Assembly (NCBI GenBank): GCA_045430285.1
Contig: JAILXV010000002.1
Location: 620,001-684,000 of the forward strand
DNA: 64,000 nucleotides
DNA from: Agarilytica sp045430285
Lineage (GTDB): Bacteria > Pseudomonadota > Gammaproteobacteria > Pseudomonadales > Cellvibrionaceae
Direction of reading: 5' to 3'
The notes under the pieces were generated by a model. The model worked only from the letters and a program-made list of their open reading frames with translations. It was not told the origin of the DNA and ran no database searches. Of the stretch, positions 17,455-23,840 are shown in pieces (positions within the stretch are counted from its first letter, which is position 1; every line of letters begins with the position of its first letter). A program made the position numbers and the translations under genes.

Positions 17455-18732
17455 TCATCGATTGATGCTGGCACAAAAACGTTCCGCTACTCTCAGTGCA
17501 CTGACAACACCATCCTCATGGAATCCATTTGCCCAATACGCACCGCAATACCAAGTATTTCGCTGACCATTTATCTCTGCCCATCTTGACTGTGCTTTCG
17601 TACTCGCCTCAGTAAACTGGGGGTGCGCATAACTATAGCGCCCAATCACTTTGTCGGGGTCAATATAGTCGTCCGCATTTAAAGAGACACAGAACGTTTT
17701 TCCCTCCGCCTCGGCCCCTAGACCTTGCAAGATATTCATATCGTAAGTAACTATCGGCAACTTTTCTTCATCCGCGTCACCCGTCATGCGATAGCTCCAA
17801 CTGGACCAAGTTCTTTTAGAAGTCGGCAATAGGCTTTCGTCATAATGCAATATGACGGAGTTTTCCTCGTAGGGAATGGCACTGAGTATCTCTTGTTCTT
17901 CATTTGTCGGATCTGCAAGTAGTCTCAAGGCTTGGTCGGAATGCGTCGCCAACACAACTTCATCAAACATTCTCTCTTCACCATCTTCAAAAACAAGCAC
18001 GACGCCGTTGTCATTTCTTATTATCGTTTTAATATTCACATGAGTTTCAATGCGATCGGAGAACGTTTCCGTTAACGGCCCCAGGTATTGCTTTGACCCG
18101 CCTTTAATGACGTGCCATTGAGGTCGGTTAAATATATTAAGCAAGCCATGATTACGAAAGAATGTGATAAAAAACCGTATAGGGAAACTACGGATATTCG
18201 CCAAAGACGCAGACCAAATCGCTGCCCCCATGGGCACCAAATAATATCGCGCAAATGTTTCACCATAGCCTTTTTCATCAAGGTAGTGCCCTAAGGTCAT
18301 ATTCTCGGGGATGGTTTTATTCAGAAGATCGCGTTCGGCAGAATAGTTAAAGCGGATAATATCTTTCAACATCCCAAGAAAGCGGGGTGAAAAAAGGTTA
18401 GAGCGTTGCGCAAATAACGCATTTAGATCATTGCCCGCGTATTCCAAACCTGATTCAGCACAGCTGACGCTAAACCCCATCGACGTTGGCTGGGCTTGCA
18501 CACCAATCTCTTCCAGTAATCGAATAAAATGGGGATAGGTCCAATCGTTAAACACGATAAAGCCGGTATCTATGGAATAAGACATACCATCAAGATCAAA
18601 ATCGACGGTTGCGGTATGCCCGCCTATCCGATCAGATTTTTCAAAAACGGAAACATCACAAAACCGATTCAGTTTGTAGGCCGCTGTAAGGCCTGAAATT
18701 CCTGTGCCTATAATGGCGACGCTCTTTTTCAT
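17455..18732 (-). CDS. FAD-dependent amine-oxidase-like (desaturase-type) protein
   Basis: A 425-residue flavoprotein with a dinucleotide-binding start (VAIIGTGISGLTAAYKL), the EKSDRIGGHTATVDF flavin ribose/phosphate segment, DTGFIVFNDWTYPHF, and a C-terminal WYCGAYWANGFHEDGV FAD loop. It belongs to the NAD(P)-binding amine oxidase/phytoene desaturase-like superfamily that accompanies DUF1365 and Cfa-like proteins. It may oxidise or desaturate the methylated acyl chain; this is inferred. Its start overlaps the SDR stop by 4 bp (ATGA), so the two are translationally coupled. Confidence 0.88.
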   Translation of the reverse strand: MKKSVAIIGTGISGLTAAYKLNRFCDVSVFEKSDRIGGHTATVDFDLDGMSYSIDTGFIVFNDWTYPHFIRLLEEIGVQAQPTSMGFSVSCAESGLEYAGNDLNALFAQRSNLFSPRFLGMLKDIIRFNYSAERDLLNKTIPENMTLGHYLDEKGYGETFARYYLVPMGAAIWSASLANIRSFPIRFFITFFRNHGLLNIFNRPQWHVIKGGSKQYLGPLTETFSDRIETHVNIKTIIRNDNGVVLVFEDGEERMFDEVVLATHSDQALRLLADPTNEEQEILSAIPYEENSVILHYDESLLPTSKRTWSSWSYRMTGDADEEKLPIVTYDMNILQGLGAEAEGKTFCVSLNADDYIDPDKVIGRYSYAHPQFTEASTKAQSRWAEINGQRNTWYCGAYWANGFHEDGVVSALRVAERFCASINR

Positions 18733-19505
18733 ATTGCTTCCGCTTTTTTAAATTTCTGTGCCGCCATCCTCATCCATACTCCTGGCATAAACCGCATAAT
18801 CTTAAGAGGAATGGAAAGCTTTGCAGGGAAATCATAAAACAGGGGACGTTTATGTAACCCACGTATTATTTTTTGTGCGGCGTCTTTGCTGGATAACATA
18901 AAAGGCATGTCAAAATCATTGCGCTGCGTGAGGGGAGTATCCACAAAGCCTGGACGAATAATCGTAACGTCAATATTTTCGGGGAATAAATCAATTTTGA
19001 GGCTTTGAAGAAAATAATCTAAAGCCGCCTTAGACGCACCGTAGGCAGCAGCCCGAGGAAACGGAATAACGGAAGACAAACTGCCAATCGCCGCTATGTG
19101 CGGTCGATTAGTGGAGCGCCGTAAAAGAGGCAGTGCAATGCGAACGGCATCCACGACACCGAGGTAGTTGACCTGTGTAATTTTTGAAAATAACGCCGTA
19201 GACAACCTTAAGCCGTCATCATATTCACATGTGCCCGCGCAAGCGATTAGGCTATCGAGGTGATCCGTATGTTTATTTATTTCTCGTTCGGCATGGGCGA
19301 CACTTGCTGCATCCTGTAAATCGACGGGAATCACATGGATATTTTCGGGGTAGGCCTCTCGCAAGCACTCAAGCTTATTCATTGAACGGGCGCTAACAAA
19401 CACGTAGTTGCGATCTTTTGCCAACAGGCGCGCAATTTCTAAACCGATGCCACTACTTGCGCCGGTCACCCAAAACGTTCTTTTATCTGTGTCTAACGTA
19501 CCCAT
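18729..19505 (-). CDS. Short-chain dehydrogenase/reductase
   Basis: A 258-residue classical SDR: cofactor motif TGASSGIG at residues ~14-21, NNAG-equivalent CAGTCEYD, and catalytic Ser/Tyr/Lys in SLSSVIPFPRAAAYGASKAA. The C-terminus (PGVWMRMAAQKFKK) is hydrophobic/basic and may touch membrane. GGAG 8 bp before the ATG supports the start. It is the second gene of the sigma-E/ChrR-linked lipid operon. The substrate is unknown, and an acyl or alcohol intermediate is inferred. Confidence 0.9.
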   Translation of the reverse strand: MGTLDTDKRTFWVTGASSGIGLEIARLLAKDRNYVFVSARSMNKLECLREAYPENIHVIPVDLQDAASVAHAEREINKHTDHLDSLIACAGTCEYDDGLRLSTALFSKITQVNYLGVVDAVRIALPLLRRSTNRPHIAAIGSLSSVIPFPRAAAYGASKAALDYFLQSLKIDLFPENIDVTIIRPGFVDTPLTQRNDFDMPFMLSSKDAAQKIIRGLHKRPLFYDFPAKLSIPLKIMRFMPGVWMRMAAQKFKKAEAI

Positions 19506-19544
19506 GATCTCTGCTCCACAACAGCTGAATGTGTAAGGATTAAT

Positions 19545-19964
19545 TTATTCCGACAAACGCCGCTTTAGCCGTCTGATAACCCCTCCAAGCAGCGGCACAT
19601 GCTCGTATAGCATTTCACCCATATCGTAATAATCCACATGGGAGATGACCTTTTCTTGGAATTCGATGACGCTAAGCCCTCTTACGCATATTTCATGTTT
19701 CACCAATCGCGGGTGCTTAAAGTACATACGCCACTGTAAAAATGCCTGATTCTCCATTACTGACACGCCATCAAAATCGAAACGACAGGCCGTGACGCCC
19801 GTCATCACTGAAGAAAAGTAACGTTCTATCGCTTCCAATCCCTGAATCTCATGAATAGGGTCGGTAAAACGCGCATCTTCGTCGTAGAGCGCCCTAATCT
19901 TGGATAAAGACTCAGTATTAAACTCGCGATAAAACGCTACGAGCTGATCGATAATGTGAGACAT
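19545..19964 (-). CDS. SnoaL/NTF2-like protein, first gene of lipid operon
   Basis: A 139-residue cone-shaped alpha+beta (SnoaL/NTF2) protein, recognised from the helix HIIDQLVAFYREF, YDEDARFTDPIHEIQGLEAIERYF and the strands LQWRMYFKHP. Such folds bind small hydrophobic molecules and can be isomerases or cyclases. It opens the operon with SDR, FAD protein, DUF1365 and Cfa-like genes downstream. A TGATCC-N18-TA sequence 26-55 bp upstream is a candidate RpoE/ECF11 promoter. Confidence 0.85.
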   Translation of the reverse strand: MSHIIDQLVAFYREFNTESLSKIRALYDEDARFTDPIHEIQGLEAIERYFSSVMTGVTACRFDFDGVSVMENQAFLQWRMYFKHPRLVKHEICVRGLSVIEFQEKVISHVDYYDMGEMLYEHVPLLGGVIRRLKRRLSE

Positions 19965-19989
19965 AAATTAAACTTCCTCTAATAGCCAC

Positions 19990-20019
19990 TTGATACGCCT
20001 TACTTTGCGTTTGGGATCA
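19990..20019 (-). promoter_or_regulatory. Candidate RpoE (ECF11) promoter for the lipid operon
   Basis: On the minus strand, TGATCC (20019-20014) is followed after 18 bp by TATCAA (with CG just before the TA). This resembles the TGATC...TA promoters used by RpoE of the ChrR-controlled group. The distance to the SnoaL-like ATG is about 26 bp. Confidence 0.6.
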
Positions 20020-20223
20020 CTTTTTCTCGCCCTAGACCTGTCGCCGCTTGCTTCTCATATAATTAGCAATATTTACTATTAAGTCATCCGTTTCTCAGCA
20101 TTACCCGTACACACTCACAAATAGATAGACTGATAGTACAAAGCCGTATACAAAAGAAGCATCTAATCAAGTATTAAAACGCCACAAAGCGACCACATTA
20201 TTGTGAAAACAGAAGATGACGAC

Positions 20224-20820
20224 ATGAACACGCCAAATACTGCGCAAGGCAACGGCCAAAAACGTGACGATAACTGGTCAAACCTGCTGACACAGGTAGG
20301 CCTACAGGACGAAAGCGCCTTCGCTGAAGTGTTCGCTCACTTTGCACCACTTATAAAAGGCTTCTGCCAATCCAATAAAACGTATTTGGGCGGCGATGCT
20401 GCAGAAGAACTCGTGCAAGAGGTTATGATTAAAGTCTGGCAAAAAGCGAGTAATTTTGACCCCACCCGCGCCTCTGCCAGCACATGGATTTATACCATCG
20501 CGCGTAATACGCGCATCGATTATCTGCGTAAGCACGCCAAACACGATGTCAATTCGTCCCCAGTTGAAACTGAAGATATTTGGGATGAAAGCTCAGACAA
20601 CCAACCTTTTGTATTTATGAAACGCTCTCGCGAGGAAAAGGAAGTCGCTCAGCTACTAGAAGCCTTACCCGCAGAACAAATTCGCTGTATCGAAAAAGTT
20701 TATATGGAAGGTAAATCGCAATCCGAAATTGCAGAAGAACTTGATCTCCCCCTTGGCACGGTAAAATCCCGTGTCCGACTTGGGCTCAAGAAACTTCAAT
20801 CGCAATCTGTTATTAATTGA
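20224..20820 (+). CDS. rpoE: ECF sigma factor RpoE (ECF11, ChrR-controlled type)
   Basis: A group-IV sigma factor of ~198 aa. Region 2 has AAEELVQEVMIKVWQKA and FDPTRASASTWIYTIARN; region 4 has LPAEQIRCIEKVYMEGKSQ and the HTH IAEELDLPLGTVKSRV. The FDP-x-RAS-x-STWI pattern is that of the Rhodobacter RpoE/ECF11 group. The ATG at 20224 is chosen over an in-frame GTG at 20203, which has no ribosome-binding site. The ChrR anti-sigma gene follows 11 bp later. When singlet oxygen or peroxides release it from ChrR, it should drive the divergent lipid operon. Confidence 0.93.
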   Translation: MNTPNTAQGNGQKRDDNWSNLLTQVGLQDESAFAEVFAHFAPLIKGFCQSNKTYLGGDAAEELVQEVMIKVWQKASNFDPTRASASTWIYTIARNTRIDYLRKHAKHDVNSSPVETEDIWDESSDNQPFVFMKRSREEKEVAQLLEALPAEQIRCIEKVYMEGKSQSEIAEELDLPLGTVKSRVRLGLKKLQSQSVIN

Positions 20821-20831
20821 GGTAAAGCAAC

Positions 20832-21509
20832 GTGACAAACTTTCATCCTTCAGAGGACATACTGGTGGAATTCTCTTCAGGGAATCTGGATTGGGCCGTC
20901 AGTATTGCGGTATCCGCTCATCTGCAGCTATGCCCCACCTGCAAGCAAAAAGTTACACAACTGAATGCCCTTGGTAGCGCGATGCTAAGTCGTAGCGAGT
21001 CTGTAGCTGTTGAAGAAAACAGCTTCGAAAAATTAATGACGCGTATCAAGAGCACCGAAACCGATCAGGAAACACCCACCATAACGCCAAAAGAAGAGCA
21101 CACGGCTGGCGAACGCACAAAACATTTACCGCCTGTTGTGCAAAAACTTATCCCTAAGGAAAAACCACTCAAGTGGTCCTTTATTTCCCCATCTCTGAAA
21201 GCTGCACAATTGGATTCAGGACAGAATAAATACGAGGTCTCTTTCCATAAAATCAAACGCGGTGGCAAAGTGGCGGAGCATGATCACAAAGGGCTAGAAG
21301 TTACGCTCATTTTGGAAGGCAGTTTTTCTGATTCACAAGGGAATTACGTTGTTGGGGATTTTCTGGTTAAAAAACCTGGTGATGTGCATCGCCCGATCGC
21401 AGCACAGGACCAGGATTGCCTATGTCTTTCCGTGGTAGAAGCTCCCGTAAAAGTCACCGGCTTAATGGGAAAATTGATCAATCCGTTTTTGTCCGTTAGC
21501 CCACGGTAA
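20832..21509 (+). CDS. chrR: ChrR-type zinc/cupin anti-sigma factor
   Basis: A 225-residue protein with the two ChrR modules. The N-terminal zinc anti-sigma domain has the H...H-x3-C-x2-C set (FHP near residue 5, then AHLQLCPTC). The C-terminal cupin has EHDHKGLEVTLILEGSF and GDVHRPIA, the second metal-site ligands that are needed for the singlet-oxygen response in Rhodobacter. The linker (about 75-110) is Thr/Glu/Lys-rich. The start is GTG at 20832 with GAGG 9 bp upstream overlapping the rpoE stop, so the pair is co-translated. It holds RpoE inactive in the cytoplasm. Confidence 0.93.
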   Translation: MTNFHPSEDILVEFSSGNLDWAVSIAVSAHLQLCPTCKQKVTQLNALGSAMLSRSESVAVEENSFEKLMTRIKSTETDQETPTITPKEEHTAGERTKHLPPVVQKLIPKEKPLKWSFISPSLKAAQLDSGQNKYEVSFHKIKRGGKVAEHDHKGLEVTLILEGSFSDSQGNYVVGDFLVKKPGDVHRPIAAQDQDCLCLSVVEAPVKVTGLMGKLINPFLSVSPR

Positions 21510-21573
21510 ATATTGGTATCAAAGGGAAGGGAAATAGTTGACGCGTTTTAAGTAAACGAGAACCATATCAAGC

Positions 21574-22125
21574 TCACTCACTCAGGCCCAAACGGAAAAG
21601 CGCCGCGAGAGACATTGCATCAGTGATCTCTCCCCGTTTTGCCATGTCTATGGCTTCGATTAACGGCAGCTTTTTAACTTCAATATCTTCGGTATCTTCC
21701 AAGTGTTGATCACCAAGAGAGAGCCCTTTCGCGACATAGATATAGCCCACTTCGTCAGTAACAGAATTGGAGGTATGCAGGGTCATTAACGTTTCCCATT
21801 CTTTTGCATGTAAGCCCACCTCTTCTTGCAGCTCTCGTTTGGCCGTTTCCAATGGGTCCTCACCAACGGGCGAGCCGCCCTCTGGAATTTCCCAGGTACG
21901 TTGATCTAAGGTGTAGCGGCTTTGACTGACTAACCAGGTATTACCGTCTTCATCTATGGGTACAACACCCACCGCCTGATTTTTGAAATGCACGACGCCA
22001 TAAATCCCTTCTGATCCATTTGGGCGTAAGACTTCGTCATGGGTGACGCGGATCCAATTGTTTTCGTAGACGGTGTCTTCAGATTTTTGACGCCAGCCGC
22101 CTATTTTTTCTTTTGTCTTGCTCAT
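21574..22125 (-). CDS. Nudix hydrolase (ADP-ribose/ADP-sugar pyrophosphatase-like)
   Basis: The Nudix box GGSPVGEDPLETAKRELQEEVGL is complete (G-x5-E-x7-REL-x-EE-x-G), preceded by WEIPEGG. This fits the ADP-ribose pyrophosphatase subgroup that cleaves nucleoside-diphosphate-linked sugars. The start at 22125 (MSKTKEKIGGWRQK) is preferred to an in-frame ATG at 22272, because the longer frame reads through an inverted-repeat element and adds a Cys/Arg-rich stretch unlike the family. The product is 183 aa, and it converges with chrR. The exact substrate is not certain. Confidence 0.9.
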   Translation of the reverse strand: MSKTKEKIGGWRQKSEDTVYENNWIRVTHDEVLRPNGSEGIYGVVHFKNQAVGVVPIDEDGNTWLVSQSRYTLDQRTWEIPEGGSPVGEDPLETAKRELQEEVGLHAKEWETLMTLHTSNSVTDEVGYIYVAKGLSLGDQHLEDTEDIEVKKLPLIEAIDMAKRGEITDAMSLAALFRLGLSE

Positions 22126-22181
22126 GATTTTTCCATTTACTCTCAAAGTTAAAAACAATAGAGTATTTAGCAACCTGCATG

Positions 22182-22378
22182 GAAACGAATATACCTTGAG
22201 GTAGACCCGCTGTGAATATATCCCTATACGCTCGGCTCGGGCTCCATGCTTCGCTCTAACACCTACATCCATATAGGCGTCAGCTTCGGCATCCTCGGCA
22301 GTTGCTCCTGCACTGCTCTACTTCACGCCGTCCTGGCGTTTATGCCTCAGACGGTCTACCTCAAAGTATATCCATTTC
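22182..22378. repeat. 197-bp intergenic element with ~26-bp imperfect terminal inverted repeats
   Basis: Ends at 22182-22207 and 22353-22378 pair at about 23 of 26 positions, with a perfect TTGAGGTAGACC-type core save one base. The interior contains phrases such as CTCGGCTCGGGCTCCATGC that look like mobile intergenic repeats of marine gammaproteobacteria. No ORF is inside. It separates the Nudix and CvpA-like genes. Confidence 0.75.
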
Positions 22379-22407
22379 ATTCAATTAACTCATATTGATA
22401 TGTCATA

Positions 22408-23508
22408 CTATTGAACAATTTTCTCCGCCGTTGCTCGCTCACTTTCCGGCGTATGATCGTAATCGGTGTACCGCATTTTACCGTTCAAATCTAACCATTT
22501 ATAAATGACACGCGGTGCTTCAGGCAGTGCTTTTACGCTGACCGTTTCGACATGTGTTGGCGTAAGGCTTTCTTCAAGCGGCGTCTCGGTCACAATATCG
22601 ATCAAGGCCTGAATCTTTGGGTTGGCGAGCAAAGCCGCAGGGTTTTGTTTTGCAATAAGCGCTTTCACCTCAGCATCCTCCAAAATCTTCACCACACGCT
22701 GATCACTTCGAAGGTCGCGCATCCGTCGCCAAACATAACTCATTTGTGTTGCAAAATATCGTTCCGCTTCTGTTATCGACACATCCTTCGGCTTACCTTC
22801 TTGCAATACTTTCTGCATTGCCGGAGTTTTTACCAAATCTGTAAATACAGGATATTCCATCAGTTGATCTATATCGGCCTCAGCCATTAAAAATTGCGCC
22901 TTGCCATCCTCCCAAAATGTTTTCAGTTCAGGGGATTTAGACAATTGAGAAAAGGACTGGGAAAAAACATGGGGCGCACTGAAAAATGCCGCCGTTGCAC
23001 TCGCCTTATAGGGATCTTTCTCAATAGCGTTAATACCCGTATGGAGGGCTTTCGATACTATCTTGGAAGAGATATCACTCAAAACATCAGGTTTTGCAAT
23101 GCTCCCCTTATTACTTTTCATCCCCAGCGTCGCGGACACCACCGACACCATCCATATCGCCAACACGGCAAACAGCATACCTGTTAAAGCGCCCAAACAC
23201 GCCCCCAGAAGCCGATGCTTCAGCGTCACATTCTGTAAAACGGGGAACATAAAGGTCGGAACAGCGGACACCAACGCCGACACCACAAGGAAGATCGCGA
23301 TTGAGGCCCCGACGAATGCAATCACCCCGTTAACACCATTATCTGGGATCATCTTACCTAGAGTGGGCGCGAGCAGCAGGCTTGCTATATAAGCGCTCGC
23401 CAACCCGAGTAAGCCCAGTAGCCCTTTCCAAACCCCTCGCTTGTAGGCTCTATAAGCAAAAAAAGAAATACATGCCAACAAAATCAGCATATTTGTGGTC
23501 GAAAACAC
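22408..23508 (-). CDS. CvpA-family membrane protein with C-terminal DUF4124-like segment
   Basis: A 366-residue protein. Residues 1-125 hold four hydrophobic segments with the CvpA pattern (FAYRAYKRGVWKGLLGLLGLASAY, then GVNGVIAFVGASIAIFLVV and the LGALTGMLFAVLAIWMV helix with HRLLGACLGA). CvpA proteins are inner-membrane proteins linked to envelope stress and bile tolerance. The long middle (about 140-320) is helical and soluble. The end, YKWLDLNGKMRYTDYDH, matches the short DUF4124 motif seen at the N-terminus of many periplasmic proteins. This combination is not one I recognise as standard. It stands alone on the minus strand. Confidence 0.78.
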   Translation of the reverse strand: MFSTTNMLILLACISFFAYRAYKRGVWKGLLGLLGLASAYIASLLLAPTLGKMIPDNGVNGVIAFVGASIAIFLVVSALVSAVPTFMFPVLQNVTLKHRLLGACLGALTGMLFAVLAIWMVSVVSATLGMKSNKGSIAKPDVLSDISSKIVSKALHTGINAIEKDPYKASATAAFFSAPHVFSQSFSQLSKSPELKTFWEDGKAQFLMAEADIDQLMEYPVFTDLVKTPAMQKVLQEGKPKDVSITEAERYFATQMSYVWRRMRDLRSDQRVVKILEDAEVKALIAKQNPAALLANPKIQALIDIVTETPLEESLTPTHVETVSVKALPEAPRVIYKWLDLNGKMRYTDYDHTPESERATAEKIVQ

Positions 23509-23840
23509 GTGTTAAACCCTCTTATTTTAAGTCTGATAAATTCCGATTTGTGCCGCATTTTGCTACAATCCGCGGCCTTAAAACACCAATATCTCTCACA
23601 TCTCTATTTAATAGATAAAATAGACCAATTACCCCAAGTCTTCGTTGTTGCCAGATAATCCTGACGATACGCGTTACGATGGAAAAATTGAGATATGGCG
23701 AAGAACCGACCTAAGCTCTTGCTAAAAAAACCGCCAACGCGGTCATTTACCGGCATTTAGCACCCTATTAGGCGACAATCGACCATACCCCCATCGATGA
23801 CTCAGCAAAGATTTGCCAATCTGGTCTTAGGAAAACCTTT
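23509..23840. other. Intergenic region upstream of gcvP
   Basis: 332 bp between divergent genes. It was checked for the paired aptamer cores of a glycine riboswitch and none was seen. No ORF or clear operator was recognised; the promoters of both genes must lie here. Confidence 0.5.

Noticed and set aside
22126..22272. 49-residue N-terminal extension of the Nudix protein
   Set aside because: The extension is largely encoded by the inverted-repeat element and does not match Nudix N-termini.
23509..23840. Glycine riboswitch before gcvP
   Set aside because: Aptamer core sequences and a tandem arrangement were looked for and not found.
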